Assembly: GCF_017811155.1 (NCBI RefSeq)
Contig: NZ_JACVCV010000001.1
Location: 124,001 to 188,000, forward strand
DNA length: 64,000 nucleotides
From: Lunatimonas salinarum
Lineage (GTDB): Bacteria > Bacteroidota > Bacteroidia > Cytophagales > Cyclobacteriaceae
Reading direction: 5' to 3'
Position numbers and translations under genes: made by a program
Shown here: one piece after another, positions 17,336-25,807 of the stretch
Numbering within the stretch: position 1 is the stretch's first letter
Layout: each line of letters starts with the position of its first letter
The notes under the pieces: model-generated
What the model was told of the DNA's origin: nothing
Database searches by the model: none
What the model saw: only the letters and a program-made list of their open reading frames with translations

Positions 17336-18354
17336 AAGAGCGTAGATTGTTCCGGTAAATCAGAACCTTCGTCTTGCTGCAACGCTTTTTTCACGACGTC
17401 ATGCGGGTATTTAAGTGCGAGTTCCCTTATATCGTACGTAAACCGACTGTAAGCTTCCTCCCAGAGTCTTCGCTCTTCTTCAGTATAGTCATAAAATCCC
17501 TTGCCGTTAAAAACCCCATTTCCTCCCTCTTCCACTATTTTACTGATCAGCGCATTGGGCGCCTGAGCGTTACTCAAAGTCGGAAAAAGCTCCTTCATCA
17601 CCGTGTAGTATGCACCAATTCCGGTAAAATCCATCCACCGAAATACGCCAACCATGGGAATAAAATATCCGGCTACATTTCTACAGGCCCGATCCACATC
17701 TTCTACCGTCGCATAATCTTCCTGGACCAAGTGAAGCGCCTCCCGGTACATCGCATACATGAGTCGGTTCCCGATAAAACCTCGAATATCCTTTTTGACA
17801 AGTACGGGCTCTTTGTCCCACTTCTCAGCCAGTTTGTACAGATAATCCGCAATTGACCGGTCACTTTGTTCACCACAAATGATCTCTAAAAACCGAGTAG
17901 TATGGGCTGGCTGCATCCAATGGAGCCCAAAAAAACGCTGCGGGAAGGATACAAATCGCTGAAGATCAGAAATAGGAATTGCAGAAGTGTTGGAAGAAAT
18001 TATGGTATCGGTACCAACCACTTTATCTATTTTGTTAAATACCTGCCGTTTTATATCCAAGTCCTCCTTCACCGATTCAATCACGATCTTAGCCGGACCT
18101 AGGGTGTCAAAATCGTCGCTTAACGTCAGCCGGGCAAGATAGGCCTCGGGCTTTTCCGATACCAATCCCTTCTGCCAAGCAATATCCAAGTACTCGCGGA
18201 TACGTTGGAAGCTGATTACTACATTTTCAGATACTGGCTCTACTCCGATCACCGGATGGCCCGAGATGAGCATGCATACTGTAATACTGCTCCCCATTAG
18301 CCCAAGACCCACCATACCTACCGGTATCTCTCCGGGCTCCATCGAATAGTTCAT
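17332..18354 (-). CDS. 3-Hydroxyacyl-CoA dehydrogenase family protein
   Basis: 340 residues, NAD-binding Rossmann domain followed by the all-helical dimerisation domain. Seen: GMVGLGLMGSSIT (dinucleotide loop), ISSNTSAIPISDL, RFFGLHWMQPAH (the catalytic His of the 'H.F.P' motif is in GLHWMQPAH), KDIRGFIGNRLMYAMYREAL and FRWMDFTGIGAYY. Classical members oxidise L-3-hydroxyacyl-CoA with NAD+. The HF-P motif reads HWMQP, a variation found in the beta-hydroxyacid/lambda-crystallin-like side of the family, so the substrate may not be a CoA ester. It follows a Gfo/Idh/MocA gene by 45 bases and is coupled to the small ORF. No thiolase or enoyl-CoA hydratase is near, which also speaks against fatty acid beta-oxidation. 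Confidence 0.87.
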   Translation of the reverse strand: MNYSMEPGEIPVGMVGLGLMGSSITVCMLISGHPVIGVEPVSENVVISFQRIREYLDIAWQKGLVSEKPEAYLARLTLSDDFDTLGPAKIVIESVKEDLDIKRQVFNKIDKVVGTDTIISSNTSAIPISDLQRFVSFPQRFFGLHWMQPAHTTRFLEIICGEQSDRSIADYLYKLAEKWDKEPVLVKKDIRGFIGNRLMYAMYREALHLVQEDYATVEDVDRACRNVAGYFIPMVGVFRWMDFTGIGAYYTVMKELFPTLSNAQAPNALISKIVEEGGNGVFNGKGFYDYTEEERRLWEEAYSRFTYDIRELALKYPHDVVKKALQQDEGSDLPEQSTLL

Positions 18355-18399
18355 TTATAAATCCATTATTTTTTCCAACCTCTAGCTCCAGACAAAAAA

Positions 18400-19497
18400 C
18401 TAGTCCAACTTAACTACTTGACCTGATCTAACCGATTCGTCGCAAGCAAAAGCAATACGAAGACTGTTAACCGCATCCGTCATATGATCGGAAAGATCGA
18501 TATTTTCCCGGATAGCCCGTAAAAAATATTCCTGTTCACGCTTACAAAGTTCGTTGTGATCGGGTTCATCTGTGAGGTCAATCCACTGGTCTTCTTTCGC
18601 AAACTTTTCATCTGAGTTCAGATCCCCACTATGAACCAGCAGCGACTCTGTCTTGGTATGTGCCTCAATACTGTCGGATTTACCTGATCCCCCGGCATCC
18701 TTGGCTACAATGGAAACTGACCCCAAAGGCCCGAATACGTCTTTGATAAAAAACGCCGTCTCACTTACCATGGGGCCCCATCCGGCCTCATACCAACCTA
18801 CTGAACCGTCCTCAAATCGGATCTGCAGATTTCCATAATTATAATTACCAGCGGGGATCTCTTCCGTTAAACGAGCACCTATGGCATACACCTGCATGGG
18901 TTTGGAGCGCGTCATCTGACACATAACATCGATGTAGTGTACACCACAATCCACAATAGGACTAAGCGACTTCATGAGATTACGGTGGAGGGTCCACATG
19001 CTTCCCTCGCTTTGTTGGTTAAGGTTCATCCGCATAACCAAAGGTTTGCCCAATTTGTGGCTCTCAGCAATAAATCGCTCCCAAGAAGGGTGATGTCTTA
19101 GTATATAGCCCACTACCAGTTTTTTTCCATGCCTATTTGCAGCATCTACCACTCGCTGTGCTCCTTCCACTGTATCCGCCAATGGCTTTTCAACGAAAAC
19201 ATCACATCCATGTTCTATGGCATAAACAGCATAAGCCTCATGAGTATCAGGGTAAGTAGATATACTCACTGCATCGGGTTTGGTAATCTCCATTGCTTGG
19301 TAATAATCGTCGAAGAGTGGGTAAGCACCTCCTAGCTTCTCATTTAATACCTGCTTTGACTTACCCCCTGAAACCAATCCAATAATCTCAAAATCAGGAA
19401 GTTGATGATAGGCTAATGCATGGGAAGAACCCATATTTCCACAGCCAACTACTAAAATTCTTACGGTTTTTTTGCTTTGGGTCATAAACGATCTCAT
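18400..19497 (-). CDS. Gfo/Idh/MocA-family NAD(P)-dependent oxidoreductase, cytoplasmic
   Basis: 365 residues (361 if it starts at the ATG at 19485, MTQSKKTVRILVVGCG). The N-terminal Rossmann fold shows VVGCGNMGSSHA; the sugar-dehydrogenase lysine sits in DVFVEKPLADT (the EKP motif), and the C-terminal alpha/beta domain has IVDCGVHYIDVM, where the Asp/His pair of 'DxxxH' orients the sugar. Such enzymes oxidise or epimerise sugars, inositols or sugar amines. No signal peptide. It is the first gene of the five-gene minus-strand run ending with the LytTR gene. The 338-base AT-rich gap upstream holds the operon's presumed promoter as well as that of the divergent HTH gene. Confidence 0.9.
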   Translation of the reverse strand: MRSFMTQSKKTVRILVVGCGNMGSSHALAYHQLPDFEIIGLVSGGKSKQVLNEKLGGAYPLFDDYYQAMEITKPDAVSISTYPDTHEAYAVYAIEHGCDVFVEKPLADTVEGAQRVVDAANRHGKKLVVGYILRHHPSWERFIAESHKLGKPLVMRMNLNQQSEGSMWTLHRNLMKSLSPIVDCGVHYIDVMCQMTRSKPMQVYAIGARLTEEIPAGNYNYGNLQIRFEDGSVGWYEAGWGPMVSETAFFIKDVFGPLGSVSIVAKDAGGSGKSDSIEAHTKTESLLVHSGDLNSDEKFAKEDQWIDLTDEPDHNELCKREQEYFLRAIRENIDLSDHMTDAVNSLRIAFACDESVRSGQVVKLD

Positions 19498-19776
19498 TTA
19501 AAATTTGCGCTACCAATCGCCCACATTTTCGCTTTCTAGCGTTTAAATTTAAAAAAAATGACGCTTCTTCACCATCAAAGAGAAACTAATTTAAAAATCT
19601 ATTTTTTTCCACTTTCGCCATCACACTATTCAAATCGATATAGTGCCACCGATATAAGGTAGAACGGAGTTTAACAAAAAAATAAATTTTCAGATCAATC
19701 ACACAATATATCCGAATATGTAATAGTAAAACATATGGCTATCGACTAGGAAAAGGATCTAATTTTGAAAACGCTA
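19498..19776. other. AT-rich divergent intergenic region
   Basis: No ORF or RNA gene is recognisable. It separates two divergent transcription units and is rich in A and T runs; its only clear element is the -33/-7 promoter at its right end. Confidence 0.5.
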
Positions 19777-19806
19777 TTGTTTGTTAAAATCAATTTTATA
19801 AATTTG
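19777..19806 (+). promoter_or_regulatory. Bacteroidota -33/-7 promoter of the small HTH gene
   Basis: TTG at 19777-19779, a 19-base spacer, and TAAATTTG at 19799-19806 match the TTG-N19-21-TAnnTTTG arrangement of the primary sigma factor of this phylum. The start codon lies 29 bases downstream. This is the best-formed promoter in the window. Confidence 0.55.
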
Positions 19807-19835
19807 TATAATCAATCTTAATTTACGTTATTATT

Positions 19836-20258
19836 ATGGGAAATATTAAAGAGTTTGTTAAAGAGTACAGCCAATTATTGGCCAACGAGTCACCTTTTGT
19901 TTATGAAGATGAAGATGGAAAGCGATATAAGTCGGTAGAAGAGGCTTATAAAAGCGGAAAAAAAGTAGCTATCAAAAACTCAAATGATTCAGCTATTGAA
20001 TATTTGAAGGGATTGGGGATTGAATCTAAAGCAGATGTTTCCAAGTTTTTTGAACTGCTTAGCCACATTTTTGGAATGGATATCGGTAAGAAGAGCGGTA
20101 CTCGAACTAGAAGAACTTATTCCAACGAGGAGAAAGCTGCATTGATGGACGCTTGGCACAAGGCTGATGCTGCAAATATGAGCAAAGTGGACTTTTGCAA
20201 AGAGAACGATATCACCTATCAGACTCTGATGAAATGGCTGAGAGAAGCTAAAGGGTAA
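19836..20258 (+). CDS. Small protein with transposase-type helix-turn-helix at its C-terminus
   Basis: 140 residues. The first 90 residues are charged and soluble (a YEDEDGKRYKSVEEAYKSGKK turn-rich part, then a helical segment FFELLSHIFGMDIGKK). The last 50, TRRTYSNEEKAALMDAWHKA... DFCKENDITYQTLMKWL, resemble the N-terminal HTH of IS3/IS66-type transposases ('Y+.EEK...v......sv...c.e.gIs..tl..W'). No transposase catalytic part, inverted repeats or target duplications are found, so this is not an IS fragment; it is framed by its own promoter and terminator. Its N-terminal part could be a sensor or toxin-like module. A DNA-binding regulator is the best guess. Confidence 0.75.
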   Translation: MGNIKEFVKEYSQLLANESPFVYEDEDGKRYKSVEEAYKSGKKVAIKNSNDSAIEYLKGLGIESKADVSKFFELLSHIFGMDIGKKSGTRTRRTYSNEEKAALMDAWHKADAANMSKVDFCKENDITYQTLMKWLREAKG

Positions 20259-20265
20259 ACATCAT

Positions 20266-20292
20266 GGCCGATCATTGTATCGGCCTTTTTTT
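20266..20292 (+). terminator. Rho-independent terminator of the HTH gene
   Basis: GGCCGAT, loop CATTGT, ATCGGCC and seven T: a perfect 7-bp GC-rich stem starting 8 bases after the stop codon. It lies only 30 bases before the ATG of the next gene, so that gene needs its own promoter inside or after it. Confidence 0.85.
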
Positions 20293-20322
20293 ATCTATCT
20301 TTTTTCGCTATTTTTCGTTTCT

Positions 20323-23300
20323 ATGCTGATTTCAAAAAGACCCCTTATATTCTGGTTGATTGCCCTTGTGTTGGCGCAAGGATGCCAAAGGGAAAAAACA
20401 GACTGGGTATCCGAGTATGCTGCCAATAAAGAAGTGGCAGATTATATGTTGCAATTTCAGGGACGAGGGGCAGTTACCGACCCCAATTCCGCGCCTTCAT
20501 CTCCCGAAGATGCGCTTTCTCTTTTTAAGACTGCCGCCGATCTGGAAATCTCTTTGGTTTTGGCAGAACCTGATATCGTGCAGCCGGTCGAATTGAATTT
20601 TGACCACAAAGGACGACTGTGGGTAGTTCAATATAACCAATACCCCTACCCCAAAGGACTAAAGGTGACCTCTATCGACAACCACACGCGCGTGACCTTT
20701 GACAAAACTCCTGACGCCCCCCCAAAAGGAGTAACAGGTGCAGATAAAATCACTTTTTTTGAAGATACCGACGGGGACGGCATTTTTGATAAAACTACCG
20801 ATGCCATTACTGGGTTGAATATCGCAACCTCTGCCTTAATAGGCAGGCAAAAAATCTGGGTCCTAACACCTCCCTATCTGCTCTCCTATCCTGATACTGA
20901 CGACAACGGTATTCCGGACGGTGACCCGACGGTACATGCTTCAGGATTTGGATTGGAGGATACACATGCTGTTGCAAATAGCTTGACATGGGGACCTGAT
21001 GGTTGGATTTATGGTGTGCAGGGAAGCACTACAACCGCCAATATCACTACCAATAGAAATAAAAATGTGCGCTTTCTGGGGCAGGCTGTTTGGAGATTTC
21101 ATCCTGAAAGCGACATGTTTGAATTGTTTGCCGAAGGTGGGGGCAACAACCCATTTAACTTGGAGTTTGACGCAAAGGGAAGAATATTTTCGGGTTCTAA
21201 TGGTTCAGATAGGGGCCCCTATTACAAGCAGGGTGGATATTACATCAAGAGCTGGGGCAAACACGGTCCGTTAACCAATCCCTACGCCTTTGGTTTTTTA
21301 CCGAATATGCCTTTGGATGGCGAAAAGAAACGTTTTACCCACGGCATGATAAGGTACGAAGGGGATTTACTTCCCGAGCGATATAAAGGCAAGTTATTGG
21401 CATTGAATCCGCTGCATAATTATGTTCAGTTGACCCGTTTGGAGCCCTTTGGCTCTTCCTTTCAGGCGATCGACGAAGAGATTTCCCTGGCAGCCTCGGA
21501 CAAGTGGTTCAGGCCCATAGATATCAAAACCGGGCCCGATGGGGCTGTTTATATTACCGATTGGTATGACAGCCGCCTGACCCATGTGGATCCTAGAGAT
21601 ACCTGGCATAAAAGTAGTGGAAGGATATACCGTATAAGTTCGAAAGGACAAAAACACGGGTACACCACAGGAGATCTAAGTCAGCTTAGTACCGAAGCGC
21701 TCGTTAAGTTGCTTTCCCATAAAAATAAGTGGTACCGGCAGCAGGCGTTGCGCATCTTTGGAGACCGAAAGGACACGGCCGCCATCATTCCCTTGCAAAA
21801 CCTTGTGAAGATTTCCAGCGGTCAGCTGGCGCTGGAAGCTTTGTGGGCACTTCATTTATCTGGAGGATTGCAGGAACCTCAGGCCATTGAAGCGCTGTCC
21901 CATCATGATCCTTACGTCCGAATGTGGACCGTACGTTTATTGGGGGATCGGGTAGTCATTAGCGATGTATTAGCACGCAAGATCGCAAATATAGCGCTCT
22001 CCGAAGTTGAGCCGGAGGTATTAAGTCAACTAGCATCCACTGCCAAGAGGCTTCCTCCCGAACATGCCCTGCCCATCATTGAGCAGCTTATGGCGCGTAA
22101 AGACTTGGAAGATGATCCCGATATTCCGCTCCAGATCTGGTGGGCAATCGAAGACAAAGCCAATGAAGACAGGGAGGGAGTATTGGCGCTTTTCAGAAAT
22201 AATGCTGCTTGGCAGATGCCCCTGGTCAGCTCTACGATCGTCAGTAGACTGGCACAGCGGTGGACGATGTCTGGTACCCCCCCGGATCTACAGGCCTGCG
22301 AACAGCTCCTGCAGTTCGCTGCAAACGCGGATTCAGAAGCACGGGTAGTCGATGGGATTATGGAGGGGCTACGGGGAAACACCGCATTGCATCTTCCGGA
22401 AAAATTGCAGAGCCGCGTCAATCAAATCATGCGCACAGCCGGGGATGCGCCCCTCACGCTTGCGATCAGACAGGGGGATGCCGACGCGTTAAAGGAAGCA
22501 AAACGCATCCTCGAAAGTACTGAAGCTCCCTTATCCCTTCGTCTTTCCTATATCGGCCTGATGGGGGAAATCCAAGCGCCTGAAATGGAGCCCGTATTGT
22601 TAACTATTATCCAAAAAGATCCGTCTTCGGCTGTCAAACAAGCTGCGATACAAGCATGTGAATCATACGACAACCCTGTGATTGAAAAAACAATGGCCGA
22701 AATATACCCTTCCATCCGGGCTGATTCCTACGTGAGGGAGGCAGCTATTCACTTATTTTCGGTGCGTATAGAATGGGCAATGGCGTTTTTCAGCCAAATA
22801 GCGGAAAGCCGTACCATCCATGCTACGGATGTTCCCCATTTATTGGCAAGAAAATTTTTGCTGCTGGAAAATGAGGAAATAACCGAACAGGTGAAAAAAT
22901 ACTGGCCTACAAGTATACCCTGGACTGCGGAGAAGAAAAAGACCGAGATCCATCGGCTAGGAAGTGTATTATCAAGAAATGGCGGAGACCCATCCGCTGG
23001 AAAAATGGTCTACCGAAACAACTGTCTTTCCTGCCACCGATTCAAGGATGAGGGTGGGATCATAGGACCTGACCTCAGCGGATATGATCTTTCCAACAAA
23101 GACTACTTATTGTTGCATCTAGTGGACCCTAACGCAGATATACGAGAGGGTTATGAAACCTATCAATTCCAAACAACGGATGGTAGAATTCTTGAAGGAA
23201 GAATTACCAAACAGGAAGGAAACACCATTTATCTGCAACCCACATACGGTGGAAAGGGTATTGTATTGCCGGAAACAAAAATCAAATCAAGCAGCATCGT

Positions 23301-23385
23301 GCAGTGGTCGAGCATGCCTGAAGGCATATTGGAAAGCCTCAGTTCACAAGAAATTCAGGACTTGGTGGCTTATCTTGAAAGATAA
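20323..23385 (+). CDS. PVC-type heme-binding CxxCH lipoprotein: beta-propeller, HEAT repeats, cytochrome c (first copy)
   Basis: 1020 residues from ATG 20323 (a TTG at 20275 lies in the terminator and is rejected). Lipobox LVLAQGC anchors it, probably to the outer membrane. Domains: propeller-like dehydrogenase domain (about 60-430; 'V.LAEP.IVQPVELNFD..GRLWVVQ', repeated WGPDGWIYG and GPDGAVYITDWYDSR), which includes two Ca-type loops (DTDGDGIFD, DTDDNGIPDGD); HEAT-like repeats (about 460-830); and a C-terminal cytochrome c domain with C901-LS-C904-H905 plus GPDLSGYD and a distal 'RITKQEG'. The layout is that of proteins first named from Pirellula/Verrucomicrobia, thought to oxidise sugars outside the cell and pass electrons to the heme. 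It has no adjacent partner; its 3' end contains its terminator. Confidence 0.93.
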   Translation: MLISKRPLIFWLIALVLAQGCQREKTDWVSEYAANKEVADYMLQFQGRGAVTDPNSAPSSPEDALSLFKTAADLEISLVLAEPDIVQPVELNFDHKGRLWVVQYNQYPYPKGLKVTSIDNHTRVTFDKTPDAPPKGVTGADKITFFEDTDGDGIFDKTTDAITGLNIATSALIGRQKIWVLTPPYLLSYPDTDDNGIPDGDPTVHASGFGLEDTHAVANSLTWGPDGWIYGVQGSTTTANITTNRNKNVRFLGQAVWRFHPESDMFELFAEGGGNNPFNLEFDAKGRIFSGSNGSDRGPYYKQGGYYIKSWGKHGPLTNPYAFGFLPNMPLDGEKKRFTHGMIRYEGDLLPERYKGKLLALNPLHNYVQLTRLEPFGSSFQAIDEEISLAASDKWFRPIDIKTGPDGAVYITDWYDSRLTHVDPRDTWHKSSGRIYRISSKGQKHGYTTGDLSQLSTEALVKLLSHKNKWYRQQALRIFGDRKDTAAIIPLQNLVKISSGQLALEALWALHLSGGLQEPQAIEALSHHDPYVRMWTVRLLGDRVVISDVLARKIANIALSEVEPEVLSQLASTAKRLPPEHALPIIEQLMARKDLEDDPDIPLQIWWAIEDKANEDREGVLALFRNNAAWQMPLVSSTIVSRLAQRWTMSGTPPDLQACEQLLQFAANADSEARVVDGIMEGLRGNTALHLPEKLQSRVNQIMRTAGDAPLTLAIRQGDADALKEAKRILESTEAPLSLRLSYIGLMGEIQAPEMEPVLLTIIQKDPSSAVKQAAIQACESYDNPVIEKTMAEIYPSIRADSYVREAAIHLFSVRIEWAMAFFSQIAESRTIHATDVPHLLARKFLLLENEEITEQVKKYWPTSIPWTAEKKKTEIHRLGSVLSRNGGDPSAGKMVYRNNCLSCHRFKDEGGIIGPDLSGYDLSNKDYLLLHLVDPNADIREGYETYQFQTTDGRILEGRITKQEGNTIYLQPTYGGKGIVLPETKIKSSSIVQWSSMPEGILESLSSQEIQDLVAYLER

Positions 23386-23395
23386 GCCACTTTTT
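23365..23395 (+). terminator. Terminator hairpin overlapping the end of the coding sequence
   Basis: GTGGCTTATCT, loop TGAA, AGATAAGCCAC, then TTTTT: an 11-bp perfect stem whose arms encode the last residues of the CxxCH protein and its stop codon TAA (23383-23385). The T run ends in the stop codon of the convergent LOG gene. Confidence 0.8.
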
Positions 23396-24149
23396 ACGAT
23401 CTTTCTCCCAATAAAGGAGAAGGAATCGGTTGTGTCCTTCGCTTTAATCCGAATCCTTCAATCGCATACTTTCTTAGGTGTTGCTCCATCTCATCCACTT
23501 CATCGGTCAATAGAAAAAGGTCAACATCCTGTTTGCTGATAGTACCCACCTCTGCCATATGCAAAATGTGTTGATAAATGTGTCGGTGAAATTGAGTCCC
23601 CATTAGAACAATCGGAAAACGTTTAATGACTTCTGTCTGTATTAAGGTAAGGGCTTCGAAAAATTCATCCAGCGTACCGAATCCACCCGGAAAAACTACA
23701 AAGCCAAAGCTGTATTTGGATAATAACACCTTACGGACAAAAAAGTACTTGAAATTCATATAGCGGTCTAAGTATTTGTTCGGAAACTGTTCAAATGGCA
23801 GCACAATATTGCATCCGACCGATTTTCCGCCCACATTTTTTGCCCCACGATTGGCGGCTTCCATAATGCCCGGTCCTCCTCCTGTCATTACAGTAAACCC
23901 AAGCCGACTCACGCGTTCCCCTACGTTGATGCCCATCTGATAGTAATCATCTTTTTCTTCAAAGCGGGCGGATCCGAACACCGTAATACAGGGTCCTACG
24001 AAATGCAGGGTCCTAAAGCCCCGCACAAATTCAATCAAAACTTTCAAGCTGAACTTTAGCTCTTTAATCCTACTTTGAGGCCCCGCAAAAAATGCCTCCT
24101 CCTCGGGATTTACCAACGGTATTATACTTTCTTCCTGCTTTTTTATCAT
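23394..24149 (-). CDS. LOG-family (TIGR00730) nucleoside 5'-monophosphate phosphoribohydrolase
   Basis: 251 residues. Both hallmarks are present: GGGPGIMEAANRGA (about 98-111) and PGGFGTLDEFFEAL (about 164-177). The fold is Rossmann-like, and characterised members (plant LOG and bacterial homologues) split N6-modified AMP or AMP itself into base and ribose 5-phosphate; the bacterial role is thought to be nucleotide salvage. The N-terminal 45 residues form a helical extension ('KELKFSLKVLIEFVRGFRTL') typical of the Bacteroidota form. Cytoplasmic. Its 3' end touches the terminator of the preceding, convergent gene, leaving eight bases between the two stop codons. Confidence 0.93.
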   Translation of the reverse strand: MIKKQEESIIPLVNPEEEAFFAGPQSRIKELKFSLKVLIEFVRGFRTLHFVGPCITVFGSARFEEKDDYYQMGINVGERVSRLGFTVMTGGGPGIMEAANRGAKNVGGKSVGCNIVLPFEQFPNKYLDRYMNFKYFFVRKVLLSKYSFGFVVFPGGFGTLDEFFEALTLIQTEVIKRFPIVLMGTQFHRHIYQHILHMAEVGTISKQDVDLFLLTDEVDEMEQHLRKYAIEGFGLKRRTQPIPSPLLGERS

Positions 24150-24385
24150 ATCTGCTCCAAATTTAATCGTTTACTTCAAATCGTTTCAAAAATTGGCGTT
24201 TTTTATAAACGCATAAATGACGATGTGGTTATTTTAGGCAGTAGATTTCCTCCCAGTTTTGTGTCCGAAAATACCCGCCACCTTTGATGATTAGTCACAT
24301 CAGGAATGACTATAAAGAAAATCACCTCTTTTTAGGGACGTGATTGATTGAATGGTATGAAAAAGAGTTAACAATTGAATTTAAG

Positions 24386-24393
24386 TATATTTG
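24386..24393 (+). promoter_or_regulatory. Candidate -7 box of the exported flavodoxin gene
   Basis: TATATTTG, 26 bases before the ATG at 24420; no clear TTG at the -33 distance. Confidence 0.35.
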
Positions 24394-24419
24394 AAGCAAA
24401 TCAAAGATCCGGCATCCGT

Positions 24420-25025
24420 ATGTATCCAACAAACTACAGTCTATCAAGGGCAATCCGCATGTTACTGGTCATATTTGTTATTCCTCTATTCGTAAAGGCA
24501 CAGGAGCCGCCAAAAATCCTCATCGCCTATTTTTCTTCTACCGGAAATACGCAATCCATGGCCGTGGCCGTAGCCAAAGGAGCCAGCAATTTCGGTGGGG
24601 TTACCGTTCAGGTAAAGGAAATCGCATCAGTGACCGATGAGGATCTAATAAGTGCCCAAGCCATTATCTTAGGTTCGCCCGTATATAATGCCAACGTACC
24701 CCCAAAAGTACAGGAATTCATCAACTCTTGGCCATTTGAAAACAGACCCTTTTTCAATAAACTGGGAGCTGTTTTTGTCACAGGTGGTGGATTCTCCATC
24801 GGGGAGGAAGCCGTGATGTTCAGCCTTATCCGAGCGATGATGATCCATGGGATGGTCATCTTGGGAGGAACCGAGGTAGAAGCGGCCTTTGGTGCCTCTG
24901 CCATAACGGGCGAAGGGCCCTATGCAGCGACGGAGGTTCAAGAGGTTTTTTTACAAAAAGCAGAAGGTCTGGGACATAGAGTGGCCCAATGGGCTAGCCG
25001 ACTTGACAAGCCAACTACTCCCTGA
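24420..25025 (+). CDS. Flavodoxin-family protein with a signal peptide
   Basis: 201 residues from ATG 24420 (a TTG at 24375 would place the promoter inside the gene). Residues 1-27 form a signal peptide (basic start, MLLVIFVIPLFV core, cleavage after VKAQ). The mature part is a flavodoxin: ILIAYFSSTGNTQSMA (FMN phosphate loop), AIILGSPVYNANVPPKVQEF and GAVFVTGGGFSIGEE, similar to WrbA/flavodoxin-like quinone reductases. Flavodoxins normally work in the cytoplasm with NAD(P)H, which is not available in the periplasm; an exported one would need another electron donor. A membrane-anchored cytoplasmic form is the alternative if the hydrophobic stretch is not cleaved. It is separated from both neighbours and convergent with the SDR gene. 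Confidence 0.85.
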   Translation: MYPTNYSLSRAIRMLLVIFVIPLFVKAQEPPKILIAYFSSTGNTQSMAVAVAKGASNFGGVTVQVKEIASVTDEDLISAQAIILGSPVYNANVPPKVQEFINSWPFENRPFFNKLGAVFVTGGGFSIGEEAVMFSLIRAMMIHGMVILGGTEVEAAFGASAITGEGPYAATEVQEVFLQKAEGLGHRVAQWASRLDKPTTP

Positions 25026-25045
25026 CCGGTTTGGCTCCAAGCCTT

Positions 25046-25798
25046 TCAACCCCTGCCCATATAAGGCATTTGATTGGCCATAATGGTCATAAAGGGGACA
25101 TTTGTGTCTGCTGGTAAACTCGCCATATAAGCAACCGCCCGCCCTACATCGGCCATATCCATTGTCGCTTCCGGCTTAACCGAACCATCGGCCTGTAACA
25201 CTCCTGCCGACATTTTCTCCGTCATTGCGGTAGCTGCATTGCCCACATCGATCTGACCACAGGTAATCCCAAACTGCCTACCATCCAGAGAGGTAGCTTT
25301 GGTGAGTCCCGTTACCGCATGTTTCGTAGCCGTATAGGGAACCGACAAAGGTCTGGGAACATGCGCGGAAATGGAACCGTTATTGATAATTCGGCCCCCT
25401 TTCGGATCCTGCTTTTTCATGAGGCGAAATGCCTCTTGCGTACAAAGAAATGCTCCCGTCAAATTGGTATCAACCACCCGCTGCCATTCAGCCAATGACA
25501 GATCCTCCAAGGGCATGTACGGTGCATTTACTCCGGCATTGTTAAAAAGAAGATCCAATCTTCCAAAAGTCATCTCAACCTTCAGAAAAAGGGCCTTGAC
25601 GTCTGTCAGAGACGTAATATCCGAAGCCACTACCAACGTCTCCGCCCCCAAACAGCGCGTAGCCGTTTCGATTAGATTTGCTTCCCTTCTCCCGGCAAGA
25701 ACCAGGCTCCAACCAGCTTCACTCAAGGCGATGCATACAGCCCTACCTATGCCCGAACCAGCACCGGTCACTAAGGCCACTTTTTTTGTTTGAATCAT
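25046..25798 (-). CDS. SDR-family NAD(P)-dependent oxidoreductase
   Basis: 250 residues with the full short-chain dehydrogenase set: [11 protein letters not shown] (12-22, cofactor loop), NNAG (about 88-91), NNGSISAH (catalytic Ser) and YTATKHAV (catalytic Tyr and Lys). The nearest-looking group is 3-oxoacyl-ACP reductase/gluconate 5-dehydrogenase-like oxidoreductases. Given the DenD-like gene nine bases upstream and a gluconate-type permease behind it, oxidation or reduction of a sugar acid or polyol is the reasonable inference. Last gene of the minus-strand sugar-acid group. Confidence 0.92.
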   Translation of the reverse strand: MIQTKKVALVTGAGSGIGRAVCIALSEAGWSLVLAGRREANLIETATRCLGAETLVVASDITSLTDVKALFLKVEMTFGRLDLLFNNAGVNAPYMPLEDLSLAEWQRVVDTNLTGAFLCTQEAFRLMKKQDPKGGRIINNGSISAHVPRPLSVPYTATKHAVTGLTKATSLDGRQFGITCGQIDVGNAATAMTEKMSAGVLQADGSVKPEATMDMADVGRAVAYMASLPADTNVPFMTIMANQMPYMGRG

Positions 25799-25807
25799 TT
25801 TTGCTTC

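Noticed and set aside
19836-20258. Insertion sequence fragment
   Set aside because: Only the HTH resembles a transposase; no DDE domain, inverted repeats or target-site duplication seen, and the gene has its own promoter and terminator.
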